DNA of 64,000 nucleotides from Conchocele bisecta (lineage: Eukaryota > Mollusca > Bivalvia > Lucinida > Thyasiridae). Under the pieces are notes generated by a model that was not told where the DNA came from, ran no database searches, and was given only the letters and a program-made list of their open reading frames with translations. This document shows, piece after piece, positions 11,441 to 22,975 of the stretch (its first letter is position 1; each line of letters opens with the position of its first letter). The position numbers were made by a program, and so were the translations under genes. Location: positions 11,830,042 to 11,894,041 of the forward strand of contig CM055272.1 in the NCBI GenBank assembly GCA_029237695.1. Reading direction: 5' to 3'.

Positions 11441-11927
11441 ATACCCCGATATATCTTCATACATTTCTTAGTAACGGTACAGCATTCCACATTAATACAA
11501 TTACCCTTGCTACTGATCGTACGTCCATTCATCTGTCTGTCTGTTTATTTATTTGAAAGTTTTTATGCCCCCAGTCTTGGTAGAACTTCTATATCCCTTA
11601 ATGGATTACTTTAATATTTCAATACATCATACTTGTGGACAAATTCCACACATCAGCACTGACCTTAATATGACCTTAACCTTTTGACCTTCATAAATGT
11701 GCTTGTGAATACTTATTAATTTGATTAATTTAAGTTTGCCACAGTTTCTCCAAACTGCCACCATTTCGGGGCCGTAAGTGCATCGACAGACCGCATTTTC
11801 TCGTTTGTTTTTGATGATGTCTGAACATGATTGCAAACCGCAAAAGATGTCCTGGAGTTGTCACAGTAAGGACTCGTTCACGCCTGAGACAGAGCGGAAC
11901 TCCGTGAGATTTCCAGGCCATACCAGA

Positions 11928-12129
11928 GGGCCGTTTCACTAAACTCTGTAAAACTAAAATGTTCGTAAGTGAAAAATTATGATTACTTGTAAACAATTAA
12001 TGGATTTACATTTATTGAGCATAGGCTGCATAGTCAATAAATGTAAATCCATCAACTGAATTCTACAGACGATCCAAAATTTGCACTTATGAACATTTTC
12101 GTCTTATGAAGTTCAGTGAAATGGCCCCC
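11928..12129. mobile_element. MITE with GGGCC(A/G)TTTCACT ends, just upstream of exon 4
   Basis: Ends GGGCCGTTTCACTAAACTCT and AAGTTCAGTGAAATGGCCCC are inverted. A second inner inverted repeat, GATTTACATTTATTGA / TCAATAAATGTAAATC, lies at about 12000-12055. It stops about 31 bp before the 3' splice site of exon 4, so it lies in or beside the branch-point region of that intron. Confidence 0.65.
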
Positions 12130-12160
12130 AGGGTCTCATGTATGTCCTCTTGTGATCCAG

Positions 12161-12257
12161 ATCGCGAGTGTGATGACAGCTCTGCAGTGACAGAGATCGT
12201 TCAGTCCCAATGTCTCAATGACTTCAACAGACTCGCCTATGGTGCAGACCAGTGCAG
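12161..12257 (+). CDS. Exon 4 of the model, Cys module
   Basis: Acceptor: TGTCCTCTTGTGATCCAG (weaker tract than the others). Donor: CAG followed by gtaaat. Enters in phase 1 (completing an Asp codon from exon 3), 31 codons, leaves in phase 2. Translation begins RECDDSSAVTEIVQSQC and ends AYGADQC. Cys spacing is C-x13-C-x13-C. It shares its CDD start, final Cys, size and 1/2 phase pair with exon 6. Confidence 0.8.
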
Positions 12258-13075
12258 GTAAATTGCTCAAGGGGCAGAAATAATTTGCGGGGATCCGCTG
12301 TATTATGATAGGATGATGTCATTTATCACATGAAACTCTTGTTATGCCATGGTGTAACCCATTTCATAAAAGTGATATGGAATATGAACGCATGTGTCAT
12401 CATACCAAGAGCTAAGTTGATTGGCTGATCACATCACCATAATTACATATTCGTAGTATAAGGTTGTGTCAAATGAACAAAATAAATATGTTCCAAATGT
12501 CATTCCTTATGCTATGACCAAACAATAATGTTTTAAAGTTGATGTCATCATATTTTAAACATGATTAAAAACATCAGTCACTCTGTAAAATTGCTACATT
12601 CGTTACATATTTTTGGCTCAATACCCAGCAGCTCGCCAGCACGTCGCCCGCCGAAGGCCACTGCCGAGAGCATATCTTTTTTCTTAGTCATAGCTGCCGA
12701 GCAATCGTCGATCGTTAATAGGGTCGGTTCACCCTGAAAGAGTTGGTAAAAGACTGAAAACTATTTTTCTCTGTGGAGATTGTCAACTAGATCTGCAAAT
12801 AGTCTAGGCCACTTTTTCAAAGAAGCGTATTGGGTATCTCCCATGTTTTTTGGCTCTTTCAAAGGTAAATTCATATGATAAAACATCTTGTACAAGTTTC
12901 CATTTTATTTTTTCTATTTTGCACTTTTATTCACATTAGCCAACGACGCGGTGCATAAATTGTACTTGGCTTGTTTCATAAATCACAGATCAAATAGTAA
13001 GTTGTTGGAGATGCGCTATATATCAAATTGTGTTCTGTAAATTCACAAAATTTACAGTTTTGTAAATTCACAAAA

Positions 13076-13312
13076 TGTGGCTGTGACTGGAGAAATGTGG
13101 CTTATGGAATTTGTGTTTAGCATAGCTACTGATCAATAGCACACTCCTGCAGTCTGATAATGATCTATATTGCTTGATAGTAGCATGATGGGTGTTTCAT
13201 TGTTGGAATGGCGAACAGTGCAGATCCTGATCAGACTGTGCGGATGCACACACTGATTGGGATCTACACTGGTTGCAAAACCCATAAATCCATTTCTCCA
13301 GTCGCAGCCACA
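13076..13312. mobile_element. MITE of the TGTGGCTGTGACTGGAG family, complete
   Basis: Left end TGTGGCTGTGACTGGAGAAA and right end TTTCTCCAGTCGCAGCCACA are inverted repeats, the cleanest copy in the window. The interior has ACAGTGCAGATCCTGATCAG and GGGATCTACACTGG. Confidence 0.75.
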
Positions 13313-13620
13313 AATATTTATGTAATTCCACTTACCGTAGTAATTTCAATTTTGTTGCACATGTTGTGCTAAATACTGATTCACTGGTATCAGCATTTAC
13401 AGAGATTTCTTTTCTATGGTCTTCACTTCTCATTAAAAATTTATCGTGTCACCTCCAATTTGAACCATCTGAAAGAGACAGTTCAACTGAGTTGTAACAA
13501 CATATCAAAAACATAATCATGTGAAAAATATCTTCATCAAGAAATTGGTTAAGAGGATTTACAGTATACATGTCATGGATGCAGTTGTATATCAATACTT
13601 ATTCTTGTGTTTTATTTCAG

Positions 13621-13799
13621 TGCATACAATGCCTTAGTTGACTGTATATTGAATACATTCCTTATGGAATCTAACCGGGAATGTATGGAGTCTGAGCTCA
13701 GGAATAAACTGCCCAGAATTGTGATACACGTGGCCGACATGCAGTGTAATGGCTGTCTCGCTGGTTTCCAGCCCTCACAGTGTAACGGTGGCAGCCCCG
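13621..13799 (+). CDS. Exon 5 of the model, Cys-rich
   Basis: Acceptor: TTCTTGTGTTTTATTTCAG. Donor: CCCG followed by gtaagt, perfect consensus. Enters in phase 2 (split codon AGT, Ser), 59 codons, leaves in phase 1. Translation starts AYNALVDCILNTFLMESN and ends CNGGSP. Five Cys, including a C-N-G-C motif and C-x8-C. The exon lies 18.4 kb upstream of exon 6, across the repeat-filled intron. Confidence 0.85.
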
Positions 13800-13956
13800 G
13801 TAAGTTTCACCCTTCATGTGACTACGTCGGTTGTATAACTGCTCTCGCGTGTCATCACCCGAATGAACCCTATATTAATGGTGTAACATATTAGTACTGA
13901 CTAGAGCCTTGCTGTCTGACCCTCCTTGTGGCTAGTGTATATTGTCCTCACTTGCA

Positions 13957-13980
13957 CCTGCCTGCCTGCCTGCCTGCCTG
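13957..13980 (+). repeat. (CCTG)n microsatellite
   Basis: About six CCTG units, followed by degenerate GCCTG words to 14010. Confidence 0.8.
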
Positions 13981-14391
13981 GACTTTCTGCATGCCTGCTC
14001 GCCTGCCCATGCAATTTCATCAACTAAACATTTTTGGGGATGGTGAATTTTTTATTATTGATGAAAAAGTATGTACATGTACATTAAATAGTTGTGTTTG
14101 ATAGCCAAAAGTTTGTCGGCAGCAAAATGTGGAACACTACTTCATGCGAGTAAGCAGTTTTTAAGTGCAAAATTGAAATTTACAAAAACATTTAATTGTT
14201 CTGACAGCTGATGTTGACAAATTGTTTGTGTATGTGTTCAGATTTAATTACATGTCAGTCTGTAGAAAATGGTAGTATTCGAGAACCATGGTAATGTGAG
14301 ATGCAAATTCATAAAAAATTATGTCCAACATACATAGGTTAATGAAATGAAACCCATTTGTTACCTACCTCCAAGTTATTGCCCTTTTTAT

Positions 14392-14608
14392 ACGACCGTT
14401 TTTAAAAAACGGTACTTATTATGTTTTACCGCGGGGCAGGCGGGCTGGCGGCGGCAGAAAAAGTGCATAGTTTGTGTACACAACTCCTCTGAAACCGTTC
14501 AGTCAATTGATCTTAAACTACACACACGCCTTCTACACATATTGAAGATGTGCACCTTGGTATTTTTATGTCGAGAAAAATATTTTTTACCCAAAATATC
14601 ACCTTTTT
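14392..14608 (+). mobile_element. Array element family 5, left part
   Basis: Starts with a hairpin ACGACCGTTTTTAAAAAACG, then a GC-rich block (GCGGGGCAGGCGGGCTGGCG), then a 140-bp unit (14469-14608) that is repeated at 21350-21489 in the same orientation. The simplest reading is that family 4 (14609-21310) inserted between two units of this element. Confidence 0.5.
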
Positions 14609-14848
14609 AGCTCGACTATTCGAAGAATAAGTAGAGCTTATGTTGTCACCCCGGCGTCGGCGTCGGTGTCACCGTCACGCCTTGGTTAAGGTTTTTAGTC
14701 AACCTTGTATATGGAATACTACTGGCCCTGCACCCACCATACTTGCACAACTTCATCTCCTAGTGATGTATATCAATAACCCCTGATCTATATTTGACCT
14801 TGACCTACATTTCCTCTTGAATTACTTAGTTAATTCCCCTTGGTTAAG

Positions 14849-15318
14849 CCCCGTGCAGGCACCGGGGTGGGATCAACTGATCCTGAGAATAGTGCTGCAG
14901 TAGCCATTGCTTGTCGTAAAAGGCGATTAAACTGGCTTAACGATTGTGTTCATACTTTCCGGAACCCACTATACCGGATTTGGCCCTCATGTACATTTTT
15001 GGCTTTCTTGTATGTGAGAGTTGAGTCAGGCTATGCCCCTATATAAAAGTAAGGTTAGCGCTAATCCTATTACTTTTAGGGAATGGGATAAATGATGCTG
15101 GTGTGGCGAGGGCCTGGCACCAGATCAGGTTGTTCTAATTTCAGGACTGAATATATATTTTGATTGTAAATATTGAGTTCTGAAGTTGGGATTTACCCCC
15201 CTCGGACAGGTGGATACGGGACTCGACCCCGTTGACCCGTCTGCGTGTAGACTCCCTGAGGCTTGTACCTCTATGTCAGAAAAGCGGACGTTAAACCCTA
15301 TTCACTCACTCACTCACT
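14849..15318 (+). mobile_element. SINE-like retroposon with 13-bp target duplication
   Basis: Starts CCCCGTGCAGGCACCGGGGT. Contains ACTCGACCCC, which resembles a Pol III B box, and ends GACGTTAAACCCTATTCACT with a (CACT)n tail. The 13-bp CCCCTTGGTTAAG is present on both sides (14836-14848 and 15319-15331), as expected of LINE-driven insertion. It landed in the family-4 array. A related copy is at 54697-55128. Confidence 0.75.
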
Positions 15319-15338
15319 CCCCTTGGTTAAGGTTTTTG

Positions 15339-18300
15339 TCGTGCCTGCTTTAGCAGAGGCGCGACTATAGTCGGCGCTTTTTCCGTCGTCGTCCGCGTCG
15401 TCGTCAACGTTGTCGTCAACGTCGTCCGCGTCGTCGTCGTCGTCATCTGCGTCATCTGCGTCGTCCGCGTGGTCCGGTTTTTTTGTAAGGCAAATGCGTT
15501 AAAGTTATTGTTTTTTCAATATATCTCTTTAACCCCTTGCCAGACATTGATAATATTTCACATCAATGTTTGTCTAGGGATGATGCTTCATTACGCACAC
15601 CCCCACATCCAAATTTTGAAGGTCAAGGTCATTTATTTCCTTGTAATGTTCACCGGTTTTGTAACACAAATGCGTTAAAATTATTGTTTTTTCACAATAT
15701 CTCTTTAACACCTTGCCAGACAGACATTGATAATGTTTCACATCAATGTTTGTTTAGGGATGATGCTTCATTACGCACACCCCCACATCCAAATTCTGAA
15801 GGTCAAGGTTATTTGTAACAGAAATGCGTTAAAGTTATTGTTTTTTCACAATATCTCTTTAACCCCTTGCGAGACTTTGATAATATTTCACATCAATGTT
15901 TGTCTACGGATGATGCTTCATTACGCACCCCCACATCCAAATTCTGAAGGTCAAGGTCATTTATTAACTTTTAATGTTCAAGGTTTTGTAACAGAATTGC
16001 GTTAAAGTTATTGTTTTTTCACAATATCTCTTTAACCCCTTGCCACACTTTGATAATATTTCACATCAATGTTTGTCTAGGGATGATGTGTAATGAACAT
16101 CCAAATTCTGAAGTTCAAGGTCATTTATTGACTTGTAATGTTCACCATTTTTGTAACAGAAATGCGTTAAAGTTATTGTTTTTACACAATATCTCTTTAA
16201 CCCCGTGCCAGACTTTGATAATATTTCACATCAATGTTTGTCTATGGATGATGCTTTATTACGCACACCCCCACATCCAAATTCTCAAGGTCAAGGTTAT
16301 TTATTTACTTGTAAGGTTCACCGGTTTTGTAACAGAAATGCGTTAAACTTATTGTTTTTTCACAATATCTCTTTAACCCCTTGCCAGACTTTGATAATAT
16401 TTCACATCAATGTTTGTCTAGGGATGATGCTTCATTACGCACACCCCCACATCCAAATTCTCAAGGTCAAGGTCATTTATTTACTTTTAATGTTCACCGG
16501 TTTTGTAACAGAAATGCGTTAAACTTATTGTTTTTTCACAATATCTCTTTTAACCCCTTGCCAGACTTTGATAATATTTCACATTCAATGTTTGTCTAGG
16601 GATGATGCTTCATTACGCACACCCCCCCCCCACATCCAAATTCTCAAGGTCGAAGGTCATTTAGTTTACTTTTAATGTTCACCGGTTTTGTAACAAGAAT
16701 GCGTTGAAACTTATTTGTTTTTTCACAATATCTCTGCTTTAACACCTTGCAGACTTTGATAATATTTCACATCAATGTTTGTCTAGGGATGATGCATTCA
16801 TTACGCACACCCCCACATCCAATTATCAAGGTCAAGGTCATTTATTTACTTGTAATGTTCACCGGGCGTTTTGTAACAGAAATGCGTTAAGTTATTGTTT
16901 TTTCACAATATCTCTTTAACCCTTGCCACACTTTGATAATATTTCACATCAATGTTTGTTCTAGGGATGATGCTTCATTACGCACACCCCCTCATCATCA
17001 AATTCTCAAGGTCAAGGTCATTTATTAACTTTTAATGTTCAAGGTTTTGTAACAGAATTGCGTTAAAGTTATTGTTTTTTCACAATATCTCTTTAACCCC
17101 TTGCCACACTTTGATAATATTTCACATCAATGTTTGTCTAGGGATGATGTGTAATGAACATCCAAATTCTGAAGGTCAAGGTCATTTGTAACAGAAATGC
17201 GTTAAAGTTATTGTTTTTTCACAATATCTCTTTAACCCCTTGCGAGACTGATAATATTTCACATCAATGTTTGTCTACGGATGATGCTTCATTACGCACA
17301 CCCCCACATCCAAATTCTCAAGGTCAAGGTCATTTATTAACTTTTAATGTTCAAGGTTTTGTAACAGATTGCGTTAAAGTTATTGTTTTTTCACAATTAT
17401 CTCTTTTAACCCTTGCCACACTTTGTTATATTTCACATCAATGTTTGTCTAGGGATGATGTGTAATGAACATCCAAATTCTGAAGTTCAAGGTCATTTAT
17501 TGACTTGTAATGTTCACCATTTTTGTAACAGAAATGCGTTAAAGTTATTGTTTTTTCACAATATCTCTTTAACCCCGTGCCAGACTTTGATAATATTTCA
17601 CATCATGTTTGTCTAGGATGATGCTTTATTACGCACACCCCCACTCCAAATCTCAAGGTCAAGGTTATTTATTTACTTGTAAGTTCACCGGTTTTGTAAA
17701 CAGAAATGCGTTAAACTTATTGTTTTTTCACAATATTCTTTCAACCCCTTTGCCAGACTTTGATAATATTTCACATCAATGTTTGTCTAGGGTGATGCTT
17801 CATTACGCACACAACAATCCAAATTCTTCAAGGTCAAGTTTTTTTTTTCTGAATATAGTTCAACCGTTTTGTGTAAACATTTGTTTTTACATATTCACCT
17901 TTGCAGACTTTGATAATATGTCACGTTTTGTATCATGTTTGTCTAACCCCTTGCCAGATGTATAGCATCATTGATTTGTCTAGGGATGAGCTTTTATTAC
18001 GCACACCCCCATCAAATTCATCAAGGTCAAGGTTCATTTATTTTACTTTTAATGTTCACCGGTTTTGTAACAAAGAAATGCGTTAAAGTTATTTGTTTTT
18101 TCACAATATCTCTTTAACCCCATTGCCACACTTTGATAATATTTCACATCAATGCTTTGTCTAGGGATGATGCTTCATTACGCACACCCCCACATCCAAT
18201 TCTGAAGGTCACGGTCATTTTGTAACAGAAATGCGTTAAAGTTATTGTTTTTTCACATATTCTCTTTACCCTTGCGAGAGCTGATATATTTCACATCAAC

Positions 18301-19151
18301 TGTTTGTGCTACGGACTGATGCTACATTACGCACACCCCCACAGCCAAATTCTCAAGGTCAAGGTCATTATTACTAACCCTTTAATGTTCAAGGTTTTGT
18401 AACAGTAAATTGCGTTAAAGTAATTGTTTTTTTCATTTTTTCACAATATCTCTTTAACCCCTTGCCACACTTTGATATATTTTCACATCAATGTTTGTCT
18501 AGGGATGATGTGTAATTGACATCCAATTCTGTAATGTTCAAGGTCATTTATTGACTTGTAATGTTCACCATTTTTGTAACAGAAATGCGTTAAAGTTATT
18601 ATTTGTTTTTTCACAATATCTCTTTAACCCCGTGCCAGACTTTGATAATATTTCACATCAATGTTTGTCTATGGATGATGCTTTATTACGCACACCCCCA
18701 CATCCAAATTCTCAAGGTCAAGGTTATTTATTTACTTGTAATGGTTCACCGGTTTTGTAACAGAAATGCGTTAAACTTATTGTTTTTTCACAATATCTCT
18801 TTAACCCCTTGCCAGACTTTGATAATATTTCACATCAATGTTTGTCTAGGGATGATGCTTCATTACGCACACCCCCACATCCAAATTCTCAAGGTCAAGG
18901 TCATTTATTTACTTTTAATGTTCACCGGTTTTGTAACAGAAATGCGTTAAACTTATTGTTTTTTCACAATATCTCTTTAACCCCGTGCCAGACTTTGATA
19001 ATATTTCACATCATTGTTTGTCTATGGATGATGCTTTATTACGCACACCCCCACATCCAAATTCTCAAGGTCAAGGTCATTTATTTACTTGTAATGTTCA
19101 CGGTGAAATGCCTCGGCAGGCGCGACACCGTTTCCGTGGCGGAATTCTTGT
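15339..19151 (+). mobile_element. Array element family 1, large copy with about 21 units
   Basis: Left end TCGTGCCTGCTTTAGCAGAG, GACTATAGTC, then a CGTCGTC microsatellite (about 15386-15476), GTAAGGCAAATGCGTTAAA, an array of about 21 units averaging about 172 bp, and the right end CTCGGCAGGCGCGACACCG...CGGAATTCTTGT. Unit landmarks: CACAATATCTCTTTAACC, GATAATATTTCACATCAATG, ATGCTTCATTACGCACACCC, TCTCAAGGTCAAGGTCA, GTTCACCGGTTTTGTAAC. Left flank ...TTAAGGTTTTT and right flank TAGTCAACC rejoin to the family-4 unit. No protein is encoded; long open frames here are repeat translations. Confidence 0.75.
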
Positions 19152-20170
19152 TAGTCAACCTTGGTTAAGGTTTTTAGTCAAGCTTGTACATGCAATACTA
19201 TTGTGCATACAGACACCATACTTTGACAACCTTTTCTCATAGGGATGTACATCAATAACCCCTGATCTATATTTGACCTCGACCTACATTTCCACTTGAA
19301 TTACTTAGTTAATTCCCCTTGGTTAAGGTTTGTAGTCAAGCTTGTATATGGAATACTCCTGGCCCTACACCCACCATACTTGGACAACTTCATCTCCTAG
19401 TGATGTATATCAACAACCCCTGACCTATATTTGACCTTGACCTACATTTAACCTTGAATTACATAGTTAATTACCCTTGGTTAAGGTTTTTAGTCAACCT
19501 TGGTTAATGTCTTTAGTCAAGCTTGTACATGGAATACTAGTGTGCATACAGACACCATACTTGGACAACCTTTTCTCATAGGGATGTACATCAATAACCC
19601 CTGATCTATATTTGACATTGACCTACATTTCCTCTTCAATTACTTAGTTAATTCCCCATGTTTAAGGTTTTTAGTCTAGCTTGTATATGGAATATTCCTG
19701 GCCCTACACCCACCATACTTGGACAACTTCATCTCCTAGTGATGTACATCAACAACCACTGACCTATATTTGACCTTGACCTACATTTAACTTTGAATTA
19801 CTTACTTAATTCCCCTTGGTTAAGGTTTTTAGTCAAGCTTGTACATGGAATACTATTGTGCATACTAACACCATACTTGGACAACCTTTTCTCATAGCGA
19901 TATACATCAATAACCCCTGATCTATTTTTGACCTTGACCTACATTTCCTCTTGAATTACCTAGTTAATTCTCTTTGGTTAAGGTTTTTAGTCAAGCTTGT
20001 AGATGGAATACTCCTGGCCCTACACCAACCATACTTGGACAACTTCATCTCCTAGTGATGTACATCAACAACCCCTGACCTATATTTTACCTTGACCTAC
20101 ATTTAACCTTGAATTACTTAGTTAATTCCCATTGGTTAAGGTTTTTAGTCAACCTTGGTTAAGGTTTTTA
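19152..20170 (+). repeat. Family-4 tandem array, about 6-7 units
   Basis: Units of about 155-160 bp in two alternating types: one with TGTGCATACAGACACCATAC and CTCATAGGGATGTACATC, the other with CCTGGCCCTACACCCACC and CTCCTAGTGATGTACATC. The alternation gives a two-unit higher-order repeat of about 320 bp. Confidence 0.75.
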
Positions 20171-20916
20171 TCGCGCCTTCTTTAGCAGAGGCGCGACTAT
20201 AGTCGGCGCTTTTTCCGTCGTCCGCGTCGTCCGCGTCGTCCGCGTCGTCCGTCCGCGTCGTCCGTCCACGTCGTCCGTCTGCGTCGTCCGCGTCGTCCGC
20301 GTCATCCCGCGTCGTCCCGCGTCGTCCCGCGTCGTCCGTTTTTTTTGTAAGGCAAATGCGTTAAAGTTATTGTTTTTTCACAATATCTCTTTAACCCCTT
20401 GCCAGACGTTGATAATATTTCATATCAATGTTTGTTTTGGGATGATGCTTCATTACGCGCACCCCCACATCCAAATTCTGAAGGTCAAGGTCATTTATTT
20501 ACTTGTAATGTTCACCGGTTTTGTAACAGAAATGCGTTAGTTATTGTTATTTCACAATATCTCTTTAACCCCTTGCCAGACTTTGATAATATTTCACATC
20601 AATGTTTGTCTAGGGATGATACTTCATTACACACACCCCCACATCCAAATTCTCAAGGTCAAGGTCATTTATTTACTTGTAATATTCACCGGTTTTGTAA
20701 CAGAAATGCGTTAAAAGTTATTGTTTTTTCACAATATCTCTTTAACCCCTTGCCAGACTTTGATAATATTTCACATCAATGTTTGTCTACGGATGATGCT
20801 TCATTACGCACACCCCCACATCCAAATTCTCAAGGTCAAGGTCATTTATTTACTTGTAATGTTCACGGTGAAATGCCTCGGCAGGCGCGACACCGCTTCC
20901 GTGGCGGAATTCTTGT
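20171..20916 (+). mobile_element. Array element family 1, small copy with three units
   Basis: Ends as in 15339-19151. The microsatellite (about 20215-20340) is a long run of CGTCGTCCG words. Three array units follow, then CTCGGCAGGCGCGACACCG and the CGGAATTCTTGT end. It is inserted after TTAAGGTTTTT in the family-4 unit, the same position as the large copy. Confidence 0.75.
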
Positions 20917-21349
20917 TAGTCAAGCTTGTAGATGGAATACTATTGTGCATACAGACACCATACTTGGATAACTTTTTCTCATAGGGATGTACATCAATAA
21001 ACCCTGACCTATATTTTACCTGCACCTACATTTAACCTTGAATTACTTGGTTAATGTTTATAGTTAAGCTTGTATATGGAATACTCCTGGGCCTACAGCA
21101 ACCATACATGGAAAACTTCATCTCCTAGTGATGTACATCAATAACCCCGACCTATATCTGACATTGACCTACATTTAACCTTGAATTACTTACTTATTTT
21201 GCCTTGGTTAAGGTTTTTAGTCAACCTTGGAGGCCGCAGCCACCTTGTTTGTCAAGCTATGTTTACATCGACAACCCTCGTAATCGAGCTATGCTGTTCT
21301 CCTACATCTCTTGTTCTACATTTTTTTTATACAATTCTATATAGGGTAG

Positions 21350-21600
21350 AGTTTGTGTACACAACTCCTCTGAAACCGTTCCGTCATTTGATCTGAAACT
21401 ATACACACGTCTTCTCTACACATATTGAAGATGCGCAACTTGGTGTTTTTATGCCGAAAATTTATTTTTTAACAAAAATATCACCTTTTAAACTTGGCCC
21501 TTTTTTTTCCACATTTTTGTATCCAATTCTATATAATTTCTACTTTAAACATCTGTACCTAAATTAATATACCTGTTTAGCACAACGAGAAGAGGAAATA
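21350..21600 (+). mobile_element. Array element family 5, right part
   Basis: Positions 21350-21489 repeat 14469-14608 (GTTTGTGTACACAACTCCTC through AAATATCACCTTTT). TATCCAATTCTATATAATTT at about 21529 echoes TATACAATTCTATATAGG at about 21329, suggesting a further partial unit. Confidence 0.5.
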
Positions 21601-21628
21601 ATGCTTGGGGGAGTTTCAAATTCTCATT

Positions 21629-21705
21629 AATGTTTCTTGCCTTGGTGACAGCTTCACATTTCTGCATCTTCGCTGTCTGGCCCATCTTCGACGGGCGTAT
21701 TTTGA
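21629..21705. repeat. 77-bp perfect direct repeat, left copy
   Basis: Identical over 77 bp to 27802-27878, from AATGTTTCTTGCCTTGGTGA to GGGCGTATTTTGA; the flanks differ at once on both sides. Candidate A-type split direct repeat of the YR element (3' side). I could not find the B1/B2 pair that would complete a split-direct-repeat structure. Confidence 0.8.
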
Positions 21706-22110
21706 CCTTCAATTACTCTAAAATTCGACCACATGGAAATCAAAGGATTTAACAGGAAAAAGGAGCAGTTAAATAACTGTATTATGATAGTTGTATAATT
21801 CAGGTGTGATACCACGACAACATACTAACATGCATTGACATTCCTATCCTTCATTGTCAACAAATCACACGTTCTCTCGACAAATGCACAGTATGACACC
21901 AGCAATCATGAAGCTATTGAACAGAAAGCACATGTGTGCTCTCCCTTCAACAATCCGGCCAATAAACCAATTGTCTCATTACGATCCAATATAACAAGCA
22001 GGATATATCATAATTGCCACTATCACGAGACTGCCCACCCATCGAAAGAACGCAAGAAACGTTAAAACAACATCGGATGAGGTCAATAAATAGCTCAATA
22101 ATAATAATTT

Positions 22111-22160
22111 AAAAAAAAAAAAAAAAAAAAAAACATAAATAAAAAAAATAAATAAATAAA
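22111..22160 (+). repeat. A-rich tract
   Basis: A run of about 23 A followed by AAATAAATAAATAAA. On the element's own (minus) strand this is a T-rich tract in the 3' untranslated region. Confidence 0.8.
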
Positions 22161-22424
22161 GTCTAGTGTATCCAAAACTGAATTGTATTATACATTAAAT
22201 TCGAAAGATCCTACCCAATCCCACTCTTACCTGGCAATCCTGCACTGTCACTCTCACAAACCAGGACCGGAACATGGTCGCGTCACTCAAGACAACCATA
22301 TAACATTCCCGTAAACGACCCCAAGCCGCCAGCTCAGAATTGTCCTACAAGGAAAACGAGAATAACAACACAAGAATGCCAGCAGAATGAATCGAGAATG
22401 AACAAGACAAAAAAACAAGTTAAG

Positions 22425-22939
22425 AATCCCTTAAACGTTTAACCACATGAAGAAAATAATTACTCAAGACCCGTGAACCCTCTGTATTCAAGTGTAGACC
22501 TCCATCACGAATACATGTGATCATGAGGCACACCACGTTTACTCACAAATGGACGGAAAGTACAGATAAATTGTATCTTTCGGACATTACAAAACTTCTT
22601 TATTCTGTTATTTGCCCTAATTATCCAATACTTGGTAACCGCAAAATCCACTGGTCTTGGCAACATTGCCGAATACAAAATTTTAATAGAGGGTTTAACA
22701 AATTTCAATGCAGCAAACAAATTATTCAACATTGATGGAAATTCTTCCGGTTTCAGTGAATATATGTTATTAGTGCCCACATGGAAAATTACATAATCAC
22801 TAAACATAATCTTTCTCCGCAGCACATTATCACTCTTAACTTTGCGTGTCAGTCGCTCGATAGTCACTCCTGGATAACTTTGCAAATCCAGGCAATTAAC
22901 GTCGGCCACATGCTTGGCTATCGAGTCCGAAATTAGCAA
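22425..22939 (-). pseudogene. SGNH-hydrolase-like ORF of the YR element
   Basis: Block I resembles the GDS motif: LLISDSIAKHV. Block III is visible as HVGTNN. A TGA stop at about 22505 interrupts the frame. The block V sequence (DGGLHLNTEGSRVLSNYF, with the catalytic-type D and H) lies just beyond it in the +1 frame, at about 22430-22500. The GDSL-type Gly is replaced (ISDS rather than GDS), and one break precedes block V, so activity is unlikely. In Ngaro-type elements the role of this enzyme is unknown. A TTCTGTAG acceptor-like site lies directly upstream, at about 22957. Confidence 0.65.
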
Positions 22940-22975
22940 AGTCTGCTTCTTCCCTACAGAACAAACAAAGCATAA

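Larger units (their letters stand above)
14609..21310 (+). mobile_element. Array element family 4 with three nested insertions
   Basis: Left end AGCTCGACTATTCGAAGAAT...GTAGAGCT is a hairpin, followed by CGGCGTCGGCGTCGG. The internal units of about 155 bp contain TTGGTTAAGGTTTTTAGTCA, TTGGACAACTTCATCTCC and TATATTTGACCTTGACCTAC. Array segments: 14680-14848, 19152-20170 and 20917-21230. They are separated by a SINE (14849-15318) and two family-1 elements (15339-19151, 20171-20916). The right end near AATCGAGCTATGCTG is tentative. Confidence 0.6.

Noticed and set aside
20399..20971. 190-codon open frame, and many 60-190-codon frames in 15.5-21 kb
   Set aside because: They are translations of tandem-repeat units (periodic PDFDNISHQCL-like text) without start context or homology; the DNA is a mobile-element array.
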